A stretch of 64,000 nucleotides of DNA from Pictodentalium vernedei (GCA_031216915.1 CM062292.1:68808790-68872789); one strand, 5' to 3'. Positions 23,301-38,800 are shown, counted from the stretch's first letter. Notes: a model not told the origin generated them from the letters alone. Program-made: numbers and translations.

Positions 23301-26300
23301 CCCTGTAATATATTTTTTTATGCACGGCATGCTAAAATGTCTTTGGGGAAGTTAACTCAACGAATAGTTAAATTATGCGCACTTTTCGGCATCTTGGACT
23401 GGTTTGTAGCTTATTATTGGGATTTTCCTGAACGCTCGAATCGAGGCTTCTCTCTTGAAGTTGAAGGATTAGCTTTCGCTATTAAATGTGGAAAACTCCA
23501 CCTCAATAAACGATGAATGGCGTATTTTAAAATATAATAAACTTTTACACCAAGAGGGATATTTAATTCACCAGTAATTATTGCAAAAGTAACTACCAAA
23601 TTCACGTTATCGAAACACACAGTTGCTCCACTTCGCAAGACAGTATTCAGTAAAGTGAATCCCAGTGACGTAATTTTCTCTGAAGTGTAACGTCATCACT
23701 GACCTCAATATGGAGATCAATGAACGCTATTCTATTTTTCAATTTGCCTCTTTCCATCGATAAGGCAAATGAAAAAGTTCCTCATAAAATAGTTTTATAA
23801 CACATTTGTGGTATTTATCATCACCACAGTGTGTGTCTCCGGAAATTCTGATCAAATCTCGTTGTAGGCACAGAATCGCATTTCGACTCGCCCTAACGGG
23901 CTCGTCGAAATACTGTTCTGTTCCTACAATTCGACTTGATCTGAATTTCCAGAGACACACACTGTGGCGATAATCTGTATATACCATGATAGCTCTTGAA
24001 TTAAGTGAATGACGTTGATATCTTTAACCCTTTAAACTGATGGCAGCTTCCATATCAGTACTATAGCAGCAATTAGAAGAGTCCATATTCATTATTTGTG
24101 GAAAGACCAATTAATATTTTCAACATAAAGCTCTAGAGCTGCACGTTGAAAATATTAATTGGTCAACACCACACGTTCACTTAGCAGCCCTCCTCTCTAA
24201 TGAAATTGTGACGTATCATGTACCTGGGCCGGAAAAGCGGCCCCTTAATTTCAAAGTGTTAACCCTTTACCTAACCTGAAAAGCAGACGAAACTTGCAAA
24301 AATAATTCTTGAATAACTATTTTTTTTCATTTTTTGTCTCAAAAACATAGGTTATGACCCCTCGTTGGAACGAGCTCGTTCCAACGAGGGGTCAAAACCT
24401 ATGTTTTTGAGACAAAAAATGAAAAAAATAATGAAAATTAATTGGCGATTTTTGAGAATAGCGCTGGCCGGTTTTGGCCGTTACGTTGGGTAAAGGGTTA
24501 AGGAAGAGAAATAACACCTTCCGCGATCTGTTTACTTTCTTGCTTAACACCGTTTTGTGTCAAAGCATTTCATTCACGTCATAACGGCGATCAGATGCGG
24601 TAACGACAAATCAGATGCGTTCTTATATGACGTTCTTACAGGTAGGCAGGATTCCACGCGTTGTGTACCTAGCACATATTTTAGTGTGTGTGTAGTATCG
24701 GATGACGTTCAATACAAACATACGTCGTGGTATAATCTTCAATACACACATATATTCAAAACATTTACGTTTTCTAAAATATTTCATTTATTGAAACACG
24801 AAATGTGTAACATTCCTGCCACGGGAAAGATGAAGGAGCCCATGTCCACTATGCCCCCGCCCTGGTCTCCCTGTCTTTATGCGTGTCCAACGCTTGGTTG
24901 CCGAAGGGTTATTTACCCTCCGTGCAATGCATGTCAAATGGCTGGAATCACCAGTTTAAGGGGAATCAGTTTGAGAATATTTATTTATTTATTTATTGGT
25001 GTTTAAGGTCACATATCTCTGCACAATGGCTAATCATGACCTTGAGAGTTTTACGGGTGGAGGAAGCCGGAGTATCCGGAGAGAACCACTGAGCAACGGC
25101 AAGAAACTGTCAGCTCCCCAGCATACTAACTCCACACAAGCAGGGTTAGCAGTGGTTGAAGACAGGTGCACCATCGGCGTGCAGTACGCCTTAGTACAAA
25201 GCGTCACCGTTCCCCCACGTGGGCAATAGGGGTGAAGTGTCTTGCCCAAGGACACAACGCGATGGGATTCGCTTGCAGCCTTCACCTCCACCTACTGAGC
25301 CACCGCGCCCCCAAGTTTGAGAATAAAAGCCTTCACACATTAGATACGACACGAAAGTTCCTGAGGTGCCACAAAGTAATAAGTAACGTATTTTATTATA
25401 TGATCGCCTGTGAATTATCGCAAATTATCTAAAATATATTTCTCGATATCCATCGACTCGATGGATATCGAGGAATATCCTTCAGTAGCTTCCTAAATGA
25501 CGTCACGCTACGTCGCATCACTTCGCATTCAATGAACGATCAGCTGATCTTTGTTATAGTTTTGAAACGTACGCATATGGGGTCAAATTGGGCTGAATAT
25601 TGTGCAATAAAATGTCTCGTAGCATACAATAAAAAAGAAAAGCTACTCTATTTTAGTCAGTATCTGGAATTATCTCATAAGTGAGGGTCTGAAAGTGTTA
25701 TTTTTCAAGAGCACTTGCGCGAGCGAAAAATAATATTTTCAGGTCCACACGATGAATTTTTGTACCTTCCTAAATAACGTTACTCTTCGGTGCATGACGC
25801 GCTTTGAACGTCGCCCTGAAGGGACGATCAGCAGCTTTTTGTTATTGTTTTGAAACTGTTTGCAGTCGATTGAGCTGAATATTGCGCAGTAAAATGCCAC
25901 GTAACATATTATAAAAAGAAAATCTACACTGTTTTAGTAAATATCGGGATTTATCTCATGAGTGTGGACCTAAAAGTTTTATTTTTCACGAGCGAATGCG
26001 CTCGTGAAAAATAAAACTTTCAGATCTACACCCATGAGATAATTCCCGATATTCACTAAAACAGAGTAGATATCCTTTATTTCTTCACACTTGCTAATTC
26101 CTCAACAATGTTTTGGCTCTGTTTTTTTTTGCCATAGAACAAAGACAATAATCGCCTCAATTTAAACGAATTTCAGATTACAGAGTATGAAATCACTGAA
26201 TATAATTTTGACGCATCGATTCTTTACATCAAAATTATATTTCTGTTATTTTATATTTCCCTCCACACATGAGCCCCACCGCAGTTAGTTGCTATGTTTC

Positions 26301-26770
26301 CTGTTCAGTGATGTTCACATAGGAGGTACCATATCATGTAGAAAATGCCAAATCGAATGCAGGTTTGATGTTTGTTACTTGATTGCAACATTCAGAACTT
26401 TTGCTTTGCAGTTGGTGGGTACATGCCTTAAAACCCTTTACCCAACGCAGAGGATATCAAAATTTATTATTTTCAATACCATTTTTTAAATTTTTTCAAA
26501 CAATTTCAACAAAACCATATCATGTGGCCCCTCATTGGAACGAGCACGGCGAGCTCGTTCCAAAGAGGGGTCACATGATATGGTTTTGTTGAAAAGTTTC
26601 GAAAAGTAATATTTTTTCAGCTGCTGAATTTGCATATTACGTGGGCGGATGCGGCCGATTCGTTGGGTAAAGGGTTAATAGACCACCAAATCTCCCCCGA
26701 CATGTCTGCAATCGCGCTTTCCTATCAATTCTGTGGCATTGACGAATTCCATTCTCTCTCCCCTCCCCCT

Positions 26771-26805
<35 letters not shown>

Positions 26806-29800
26806 CCCAAAACCCGCCCGCCCGCCCGCCCGCCCGCCCGCCCGCCCGCCCGCCCGCCCGCCCGCCCGCCCGTCCGTCCGTCCGTCCGTCCGTCATAGGT
26901 ATGAAGTCAAGTTCAGTCAATCGAGTGTATATATGTTACCCAGGACGTCCACACAGGTGTTAGTTAGCATCTCATATTCTACCAATGAAGCAGAACTTAA
27001 CCACAACAGAAAACAAGCACTTCACCACTTCTCGGCATTCAGTGGGGGAACTGACTGTTCAACAGAAGAACGGTAATTGAGCTCTGATATCGGAGTATTA
27101 ATTACTGGATATCTTTCGCAGTGTGGCACTAGACAGTCTTCACAAGATAACCCTAATGTTCCCCATGCGCCTTGGGAAATGACATCAATCCCTTTGTTTA
27201 TTGTAGTGAGTAATTCGAAGAGTAAGCATCGTAACTCGATACTTGACAAACTTGCTTTGCAGAGACCTAGATCTTCAGTGTTAGTGACTTTCTCGTGTAG
27301 GAAAATCACTACTGTAGTTTCTGAAACATTCTATACTGACGAAAAAAAACCCCGCAAGTTCAGTTTTGGTAAAATCAATTTTTTCATCCTGAGACGAAAT
27401 GTTGTAAAATTTGACACATTACTACCTCAGTGTACTGTCTAAAGAGTCTCGTCACCCAGCAATTTAGGGTCCATGAGTCAACTATAGCTCGTTTAGTTGA
27501 GCGTCTCGAAGCCACAGAAAGATTAGCTGACCGTTCCAGGAGCGGACGTCCATCGAGATAGAGGCACACGTCTCTCAAGTCAGGTTGTAGACACTCATGG
27601 TCTCCGAGTGTGTCCAAGAACAGTTAGGAATCGGTTGCGGGAGTTCATTTTAAGACCAGACGGTCCCTACGTTGGTCCGCAACTTACACCCAGGCGACGT
27701 TAACGTCGGGTGCCATGGCTGCGGATACATGCACCAAATCAGTTTCACTTGGCCCTCTGGAGACATGTGTCTTTTACTGACGAGTTTCGGTTCACGCTTT
27801 ACGGGTCAGATAGACGACAACGTTGCTATGGGCGTCGAGGTGAGCGATATTCTGACGCGTGCGTTAAGGAAAACGCCAGCTTCGGGAGAGGGTATGTTAT
27901 GGTTTGGGGAGGGAAGGGGGTGTTCTCATGGCACGAAAACACTTCTCATGGTCATCCAAGACAATCTTTCAGCCATAAAATATCGTGATCAGGTCCTCAT
28001 ACCCCACGTCCTTCCACTTATCCACTCGTGTAACCTTACGTTACAGCAGGATAATCCCCGGCCGCATATAACTTCCTCAACCAAAACAATGTTCCAGTTC
28101 TCGATTGACCACCGTACAGTCCAGATTTGTCCCCGATCGAACATTTGTGGGAAGCTGGACAGGAGAGTCAGAAAGCGCGTCAACGCCCCAAGCAACATCA
28201 CTCAGCTCACAAAGGCCCTTCTTCAGGAGTAGAATAACATCCCACAAAGGACAATAAACAACTTGATGGGATCACAGAAAGGATCAGCGGCTGAAGCCCG
28301 AGGTGGACACACCCGCTATTGAAATGGCGTAGGGTACCCACATTTGAACGTTATCCATGCAAACACCGTCTGTGTTAAGACAACAAAACTCGTGTAAATG
28401 TAATCAGTAATGAAGAAATAACATCAAAATCCAAACAATGAAATAATCATCCATAACACATTTGAAATATTTACCACAGAATAAAACTTGCTTTTCTTTT
28501 TTTTTCCGCCATTGAAACACACATTCGTTTCATACCATGTGTCACTTCCATTTCCATTCGTTTCAACTCGAAAAAAACCCTTTTTCCTCTTGGATAAGGT
28601 CATTCACGACTACAGTATGTACACTCGCATGCGAGCTGAATGATTTTGAAAGAAAAACCTATTTCAACTTTCAGACAGTCGATGTCCAGCACCAGATCCA
28701 GCATCAGTCAGCTGTATATTTATACAAGGAATCAACTGTGTAATGGATTCGGAATGTAAAGACGGTTAGTTGTTTAAGTCTCTCATCACAATATGTTTCG
28801 TATCATCCATCCTATTTTGTAGAACATGTGTGTTGTGTCTGTACGTATAATGGGCTTGAGTAGTAGGTGTGGTAAACGTGCCAGACTGGGGAGGGAAAGG
28901 TGGAGGGGAGTGACGTTCTAATCACGTGACTCGGTTAGTCATGTTTGGTTGTCATGGTAGACCGCGGCCATTTTCGGACGTCATCCCCATAGTGATACGT
29001 GATGCCCGTGTGCAATGCGTGTTGTTATGGTGACATTTTTTGTCGTCGAGTTTGTATACTGGAAGTGGCCATCTTGGTTTCTATGATAGCATGTGGTTTC
29101 TATGAACCTGGAAGGCTTCTAATATGACGGGGGCATGTTCTGAGAGTGTGTTCGATCGAATGCCAGTAAACCCAATTACCCAAATAGACACTACAATCAC
29201 CCACAAATCACCAAAGTCCACTCAGAACACCCGAAACGGACTTTATTTTGTTTAAAATCCCCCAGACTTCTTGTTTGTGTCCTAATAATAAGCGGTAATC
29301 TGACTACCACGAACAACCCAACAACTTTTATGTAGTTTGGATTTCCCACGGAATCCGCGAGTTTCTACCTGTTTATTTCAGGTAGCATTTCCGGAGAATA
29401 AGAGTAGCACGTAGATAAACCGATATATACCGGTATTCAAACCAATATCGATTGAATACCGATATAATTACAAAATATCGGTTTATCGTCATTATTTATT
29501 TACCCACAATTTAGTTTTCAAGATGTTTTGAGTTTTTTTTAACTGTAGCTCAGAATGAATAAAATTATCGCTTTACACAAGGAATCGTCCGCATGTGCCC
29601 ACGTAATATACAAATTCGGTAGCGGAAAAAATAATTTTCAAAAATTTCAACAAAACTATATCATGTGACCCCTCATTGGAACGAGCTCAACGAGCTCGTT
29701 CCAATGAGGGGTCACATGATATTGTTTTAATAAATTTTGATATCGTCTGCGTTTGTGAAGGTTTTTCGAACCGCATCATCAAGGAATGCTGATTCGTTCT

Positions 29801-32800
29801 GACTGTGATGCCTCAAGTCTCGACTGTGGTACTTGTGTTCAGATATCTGAACAGTTTTCGATATACCGGTATACCGCGGTATTTTGTTTTAATACCGATA
29901 CCGGTATTCTGTTTTGAATATCGTGCAGCCCTACTCTAGTAGTCTATCTAGTCCTAGCTATCTCTATTTCGAACCTCTGCCCGCATCCAAGTCTTATAAT
30001 CACAGTCAGATTCCTCATTGCCCGCTTGGGAGCACGATGACGCCGTGTACTAAGGCGTACTGCACGTCGATGGTACGCGTGTCTTCAACCAGTCTAACAC
30101 TGCCAGTGCTGCAGTGCGGAGCTATGATGTTGGGGAGCTGGCAGCTGCTCGTCGTTGCTCGGTGGTTCTCTCTGGGTAATCCGCCTTCCTCCACCCGTAA
30201 AACTGTCACGGTCATGATTAGCCATTGTGCATAAATATGTGGCCTTAAACATCAATAAATAAATAAATAAATAAATAAATAACCAGTCAGATTGCTTCAT
30301 CTCCCGTAATCTTAACCCACCTATACAGAGTTTTCTCTGTGTATCCCTGTGTATAAGGAAGTCATATATGATTCCTTGGGACAAGAGTCAATCGACCAGG
30401 AATAATTATTGCTCGAACGACTCGAATCCAATCGAATAAACTCGAATGAGAGTCTCATCTTACGACTCTTATGCTCATCTGGGCATTGGAGGATGCTTAT
30501 TGACATATTATGTAGCACCGGAGGATACCTTTTATAGGATACTTATAAGAGGATATCTATCTCAAGATGGTTATGGCTCCTAGCGTCTGTTCAGTTCCTT
30601 GCATCTAGACCACCCCGTGGCCTTATTAGCACCAAAACCACAACAGCTGATTTGTCCATTATCACAGCCGTCTGTCCCTTGATTAGCTTCCACTTTTTCT
30701 GCCATTACTACTGGTCTGTACCACTGATATCCATCGAGCGAGCAGACTGTACTCGACTGCTAGTAGTAGTGGAATTCAAATGTGACAGTGATTATCGTAT
30801 AGTGATATATACAGATTATCATGATAATGTGCATGTCCTGTGATTTGTATCAGATTCGAGGCGGTGTCCAGAATGGGATCTCAATGAGCCGGCTTTGCCG
30901 GCGAGTTGTGATCCCATTTTTGGACACCACCGAGAATCTGATGCAAATCACAGGACATGCACATTATAATGATAATTCATTTATCTAACAATTCTGTCAC
31001 ATACACAGATTAAATCTTAACCCTTTTACCCAACGTAACAGCAAAAACTGGCCAACGCTATTCTCAAAAATCGCCAGTTAATTTTCATTATTTTTTTCAT
31101 TTTTTGTCTCAAAAACATAGGTTATGACCCCTCGTTGTAACGAGCTCGTCGAGCTCGTTCCAACGAGTGGTCATAACCTATGTTTTTGAGACAAAAAATG
31201 AAAACAGTTAGTTATTCAAGAATTTTTTTTGCAAATGTCGTCTGCTTTTCATGTTAGGTAAAGGGTTAAATTATTATTAAACATTTTTGGGACATAATGT
31301 TCGGTCGATCACTGAAACGCACATAGAATGTATCCATGCCTCTGTTATGATAGCCCGAAGCCCTACCGGAAACGAGTCGTCTATATGATGCGGAATCAGA
31401 ACGAGTCGTCAAAATGATACGGAATCGGAACACATTATGTGATACGTACCGTTTCTCGTGGTTTTCAGGCCAAAATCTATATGATTGTTAGATAAACAGA
31501 GATTATTACCATTATGTGGATGTACAGAATATGTATCCGTGTCGAGCTCCGGGTTCTAAGGGCAGATCACGACGAGTCGAAGACGAGTCGTGATCTACCC
31601 AAAGAACTCGGAGCGAGACTCGGATACATATTTTGTACATCCAGATAATGGTAATAATCATTTTATCTTACAATATATTGGGGATAAGTCAAGAATGTAG
31701 AGGAATATATAACGAACTATTTATTCGTACGGAAGAAAAAAAAGAAAAAAAAACTCACGTGAAAGGAACGTGCTTGTATCCGAACCCCTGATACAAACAT
31801 CTGTATCAGGGGGGTCCTATACACGACAGTTGCGGAGTTAATACAGACAAAATACATGTTGATTGTAAGATAAAAGTACTCGTAGCCATAATTGTCAGTA
31901 TTGACTGCAGGAAACTCTAGCTCACGTCAAGTAGTGGTAGCCAATAGTAGTGGTACAGACCTTTGGTGCGTGTTTGTTTATTTATTTATTGGTGTTTAAG
32001 GTCACATACTTATGCACAGTGGCTAATCATGACCGTGGCAGTTTTACGGGTGGAGGAAGCCGGAGTACCCGGAGAGGACCACCGAGCAACGTCGAGCAGC
32101 TGCCAGCTCCCCAACATCGCAGCTCCTCACTACAGCACAGGCAGGGTTAGATTGGTTGAAAACATGCGTACCATCGACGTGCAGTACGCCTTAGTACACG
32201 GCGTCATCGTGCCCCCATGTGGACAATTGGGGTTAAGTGCCTTGCCCAAGGACACAACGCGGGAGTCCGAATCGATCGCTCAGACGGTCAGCCATCCGAG
32301 GATTAACCGGGCTCGACGTTGCTTAACATCGGTGATCTAACGAGAACCCGTTACCGCAACGCCACCGCGCCCCCTTGTTGGTGTGCGTGAAATACATACA
32401 AAAACTTCACCTCTGGTCGTTGACTTCACCCTCGCTGTGTTCCGTCTTAACCCTTTACCTAACATGAAAAGCAAACAAAATTCTTGAATAACTAATTTAT
32501 TTCATTTTTCTTGTCTCAAGACATATGTTATGACCTCTCTTTGGAACGAGCTCGTTTCAAAGAGGGGTCATAACCTATGTTTTAGAGACAAAAAATGAAA
32601 AAAAATAATGAAAATGGTTTGGCGTTTTTTTTATGAATAGCGCTGGCTGGTTTTTGCCGTTACGTTGGGTAAAGGGTTAATATTAAGAATTTATTATATG
32701 CTAGCCTGTGAATTATCCCAAATTATCTAAAAGATATTTCTCGAGATCCACCGACTCGATGGATATCGAGGAATATCCGTCAGTATCTTCCGAAATGACG

Positions 32801-35800
32801 TCACGCTACGCTGCATCACGTCGCCTTGAAGGAACGATCAGCTGATATTTGTTATTATTTTGAAACGTACGCATTTCGCGTTGAATTGGGCTGAATATTG
32901 TGAAATAAAAGTCTTTATCTAATAAAGTACAAGCAATTTATGAGAAGTAGGCAAATTTATTGAAGTCTTTTAACTCTAACAGTGCCGTTTAATTAATATA
33001 TTACACATATTTATAACGATATATATAATCTATAAACACAAGAATTTGATTTTCTTAACCATTTACCCAATGCAGCTTTTTTGAAAAATATTCTAAAATT
33101 CCATGACCTTTTTTTAAACTTTATTCCAAATATTTAATAAAACCATTCAAATATGGATATTACTGGAACTGGCTTTTTGAGAAAGTTCCAATGATAACCA
33201 TATTTGTATGGTTTCATTAGCATGCATGTATAAATGATAAGAACAGGTACTCAATCTCAGACGACTTTCCAATAATAAATAGAGGATATGGAATGAGTGT
33301 TTTTCTCATATAACATTTATAAAACGAGTCTAAGAATTTTCCGTTTGGGCGAGCCTCTGGCGAGCCCAAACGGGAAATTCGGACGAGTTTCATAAATACA
33401 CACACGCACAAATTAGCCACTTAGTATGACATTTTAAACTATCACCTATTGAGTTGCAGACGGCACTTGGAAAAAAACATCCTCGTATAACTAAAAATTT
33501 TCATTTTTTGCTTCCAAAACATAGGTTATGACCCCTCATTGGAACGAGCTCGTCGAGCTCGTTTCAATGAGGTGTCATAACCTATGTTTTGGAAGCAAAA
33601 AGTGAAAAAAAAATGAATGGCGTTTTTCTTGTAGGTAAAAGATTAATACAATATAACCCACCCTAAATATGACAGATAACGTAAATTCTCTCTACTGAAA
33701 TTATGCAAATGCGACCCAGTTGTATTTTGTTTAGCCAATCAAATTGTCCAGTTTTGAAATTGACCAATGAAAGCTCCCAACTCTAATTATGCAAATTATG
33801 AAAATGTGACCCAGTTGTATTTTGTTCAGCCAATCATATTGTCTAGTTTTGAAATTGACCAATGAAATTGACGGAAGGCTTTATTTATCACTGATTAATA
33901 TGAAAACAAAATATCAAATGTTTTAAAGTGAACAAAACGGACAAGTCATATGATATATGTTAAAAATACACACAAAAACATACAGTTTACTTCAGTTCAA
34001 TACCCAGTAAAATGGGACACAGAATCCAAGTACCGGAGAAGTCCAATTTCACCACTGAGAAAAACTCTCTTAAAATGTTCAATGGAATTCTCAAGTTTCA
34101 TGTACGTTTTTTTCTTGGCCGAAACCTACCACCGGCACTTAGCTGAAGTATTGTTGCCTCGTGGTAGGTTTGTTCTTTTTTGAGGAAGCCAATCATTTTG
34201 TATAAGTTGGGATGTGAGCCGGAAATGAAAAGACTCAACTTCCTATGCCACCCCTCGGTGTGGTTTGTAGTAAGGGGTCCTACCGTACCACAGTGGTTCC
34301 AGATCGAGAGGCCATGCTCACCTTCCACCCAGTAAGTGATCATGTAGTCCCTAAACAGTTCCACATTCGCATTTTCAAAATCCGTAAAACTTTGTCTTGG
34401 CACAAGATTAATTCCCACTAGCTTGGCATTGTGGACAGGTGGACGAAACAAACTAATTATGTCTGTTGAGTTTTATTTGGCAGGAGGCCGAAAACTAACG
34501 GGCTCATTTTATTTTCCACAAACGCATGCACGGTGTACAATTGGTAAAACACATTGGGACATTTATTGAAAGTTCCATCACATGTACTGATATCCGTCAA
34601 ATACTAGGTGTCGTCCATCGCGTTTATTGGGAATAAAATTGACATTTACTTGAGCGTTAGCCATGTTTAAGTGAGGACACAAAATGGAAGTGCATATTTA
34701 TACACCAAGGGAGAATGAACATTTATCAGAGGAATTTTATACAACTCAGTTTTAAATAAACCGTTGTAAACATTTCAAAAACATTTCCTTTTAAAATGAA
34801 AGTGTCGGTGTTCAAAATGGTAATGATATACCCAAACACAGGTGGTCATTCATTAACAAACAAGTCCGGGTGAGACCACTCCATCAGTACAGACTATAGC
34901 ATGTTTGTTTAGTGGATCCTGGCGTTAATTAGCTTTGACAAACCGGGGAAGTAGTAGTTTTATTCAAGCAAAAATAACACCCACAGAGAGGCAGATTGCA
35001 CAATAAGTTAACAGAAACGTGATACGATTATACATGAAATACACTGATACTAATTTGAATATTGACAAGGCTAATGTAGCATACATATACGCATATACAA
35101 TCAAGGCCATATGTCAGTTCAAGGGCCTACGATTTGGCAGTTATTGTTTCTCTTTTCCCGAAGAACAGCAGGATTATGTTGCAGATGGAGTGGCATAATG
35201 AGGGCGTATTAATTTTCATCAGAAATTCAAACTTTTCTTGTTTGTTTGCACGAGAGAGATAAGTGAGACTAACCCGAAACAAATTAACAGCGCAGCGTCT
35301 TTTGGTCAAAGATGCTGCGCTGTTAACATGTTTCTGTGATGTCGCATTTCATTGAGTCATCACACAACAGGTGTGATGTGTGTCATGAGCAGCAATCAAG
35401 GGGTGATCAGACCAATCAATTAGATTAGTCCAGTCTTGAATCCTGCCAATCATTGTGGCAACTTATTAAGTTTGTTACTGCTTGTATGAGATTGTTAATC
35501 AAATGTAAATACAGACAATTTTGATCCAGTGGTGTTCCATGTAACCACCGGAATGGACCGATGTTCAAACACCCCTACCGATGGCCAACCGATGGCTTAA
35601 AATCGGCCGATGTCAGATGTGATTGCCGAACAGGTGTCTTCCCACTTGACCAATTCCCTTTAGGCCAATTCCCAAAAGACCAATTCCCTTGAGACCAACT
35701 ACATACTGTTATTGATTAAGGGTTGATTAAGGATAATTAGGAAAATATTTATTTATAAAAATCTGCCCAGAATCTATAAAATATCGACAAGCCAGGAAAT

Positions 35801-38800
35801 GAGCAGACTATCATCTGAAAAATGAGTTCCCCAGAGGGTGAATTTGGTGATGCTACCCTGCACAGCAGGGTAGCATTACTAAATTTACCCTTTGTGAACC
35901 TCAACCTGAATCAGGGTCTCAAACAGAAAGAGATACCCAGAGGATAAACTGGCCCACTGAATGGGATAGCATCAGCAAATTCACCCTCTGGGGACCTCAT
36001 TCTGCAAATGACAGACTGTTTATTTTCAGGCTTGAATATCAATAACTTTAAATACATTTACAAATATTTATAAATATATCAAATTATTGATATAGAATTA
36101 TTTTTAAATTAGAACACACCAGTTGGTCTAAGGGGAATTGGTCTTTTGGGAATTGGCCTCGTGGGAATTGGTCTAAAGGGAATTGGTCTAGTGGGAATGA
36201 ACCGCCGAACATCGGTTTATCACTAGTTTGAAAATGTGGACAGGGGATGCTTCTATATCTATGTCTCTATATCTTCTCCAGTATTATTTGTCCAGCATCT
36301 TCACAGGATGATCATGAGCAGATTATTATAAGTTATGGGGCTTTCAGTGGGCGGATATTGTGTGATATAAGGCGAAGTGACATTAATATTAGGCAAGGCC
36401 GAGCCTCATATTGATCTTGCTGAACCTTATATCACACCATATCCACCCACTGAAAGCCCCATAACGTGTTTATTATGCCAGTCCTTTGAAAGAGACACAA
36501 GCATAAATGTGCCCAGATTCCTAGCGCAAATGTTCTGTTATCACTATCAGGGAATTTATTTCCCGGTTTCAAGTCATGTGAGGGTCACTCTGGTAGCAGG
36601 CGCTGAAACAACGGAGTTTTCTTCTCAATAAACAGAAATTTATATTAACAATTCACAACTTTAATTCAGTGTTAAGTACTGGAAAAATAAAACAACTGGA
36701 GCAAATGAATTAACACTTATTTCAAGAAGGTAAGTGGGAACAGTTTCATTCATCATTCGCCTCAGACAGTGCCAGTTGGCTTCTATACATGTCGTTTTAG
36801 TGGTTTATTTATTGTATTTATTTACATTTGTTTGTTAAAATTTCTCAAAGACTGGGAGAAACGTATTATAGTTGTACGTTGCTCAACAGACACACACGCG
36901 AAATTATTTGTTGTTCGTTGAACACGCGAAATTAGGAAAAACATCGAAGCGAGAGTTGGATGTCAAATACAAAATGTCGGAACTGACCGTATATAAGTTC
37001 TATATATGGTCAGCTCGATGATACACAGTCTCATATACGGTCACTAGATATTGACGCTGATTGGTCAATAACAATTACTGGCATAATAAATTGAAATATG
37101 GTGAGTTTTCTGCAAGTTTGTGGTCTATATACTCCTACCCTCACAGTATTGAGGATTTACAGTTTTGAGATCATGGGGAAAGGGCTATCAAATGATGACC
37201 GTTGATCAGATGTTGAAAAAAGATTTTATTTTCACAAATCCTAACTTCCAAAATTATACATGGAGTTGCCTGCTTGTATCCATGTTAAACAAACATGGAC
37301 TATGAGATACCAATAGAAACCAATGTATTAATCAGGTTGCCGAGATAGTGTACTACTAAATATTTTTACAGTATGCTAATTAAACAACTGGACCATGTGA
37401 TTATAAAAATACACTAATTCTTCTATTCTCTGGTATTCTAGGGTTGAAAGACTTCTATTTTATTTAGTGTTTTGATGGTGAAAACATTCACCGAGTGGAG
37501 TGACTGGAATCAATTTGAAGAACAAATCTATTATCAGTTTACTACCAATGACTTTCAGTAATTTTTGAGTACCCATCCACTGACCTATCTTTAGTTTATT
37601 TAAATGCATGGTCACGTCTCAAATCAGGAGTGTCAGTAGAGAATAATCAATCTGAAAGTGCAGTTATATGTATATATATACCCTTGGAATGTCTTGATAA
37701 AAAGAAGTCTTTTCTGTTTTCATCCAGCTGTTCTATTAGAAATATATATCAGATGTAGCTACTACTAACATTGTTGAGTTAAAAGCAAAAAAAAAGTTCA
37801 AATGTTCAAACTGGTTGAAGAGTGACTAATGACTCATTGAATGATTGCTACAAATCTATAAAAATGACAAAATCAACATTTATATGGTTGTACCTGCCCT
37901 AACATTCCTATAAAACCTTTAACAGAATGAAAGGAAACAAACTTTTTTGACAATGGAAAAAATAATTCCTGGCCACTCCGACCACGCACCCACTCCATCA
38001 TACATTCCTGGAGAAAACTGTTTCTGGCATCTACCTCCCCCCACCCGAAAAGACGATGAATGATTGCACAACGCGTCTAAGGTGTGGCAATATGCAAATG
38101 TATCAAAATAAAGGCATTCCTGTAATATATTGTTTTTAGCTGCAAATTTAATCGCATTTGACCAATGACCTTCACCTTTGGCTGATTCGGTCAATTTTTC
38201 TATTTCCATCATCTTTCAACCCGAAGGCGAGTCATAGGGTTGGAAGCGGGCGCGGTGACTCAGTAGGTAGAGGTGCAGGCTGCAAACCGAGAGATACTCG
38301 GTTCGCATCCCACCTGCGGCAACCGCGTTGTGTCCTTGGGCAAGACACTTCACCCCAATTGCCATGTGGGGGCACGGTGACGTCGTGTACTAAGGCGCAC
38401 TGCCCGTCGATGGCGCACTTGTCTTCAACCAATGCTAACCCTGCTTATGTGGAGTTAGTATGTTGGGCAGCTGACAGTTGCTCGGTGGTTCTCTCCGGGT
38501 ACTCCGGCTTCCTCCACCCGTAAAACTGTCATGGTCATGATTAGCAATTGTGTAGAAGTATGTGACCTTAACCCCCAATAAATAAATAAATAGGGTTGGA
38601 AGATGGCTGGAGTAGAAGAAATAGATCGAACTATGACCAAGTCGTGGCGTGTACCAGAAATCAACAAAAAGAGAAAACTACAAAAAGAGAAAATAAGAGA
38701 ATAGTTTGTACATTTGCTGATGTCGCGACCATAAAAGGCCTTGCTGTTTCCAATGTATAGAATATACATTTATCGGGGGTCCTCTGCACATATGTGTGCT

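Noticed and set aside
24557-25006. Cys-containing frame (WSPCLYACPTLGCRRV...) considered as an extra WAP-gene exon
   Set aside because: No acceptor/donor pair in the right phase was found, the Cys pattern is not WAP-like, and the frame runs into a SINE. The WAP domain is already complete without it.
26630-27076. Pro/Ala/Arg-rich and Gly/Ala-rich open frames on both strands
   Set aside because: Both come from the CTGC/CCGC/CCGT microsatellite.
37470-37756. Two open + strand frames around 37.55 kb considered as exons
   Set aside because: No upstream exon, no signature residues and no consistent splice model with the WAP gene.
37919-38212. 97-codon minus-strand frame next to a SINE
   Set aside because: Plausible composition but no known motif, no conserved start context and no partner exon.
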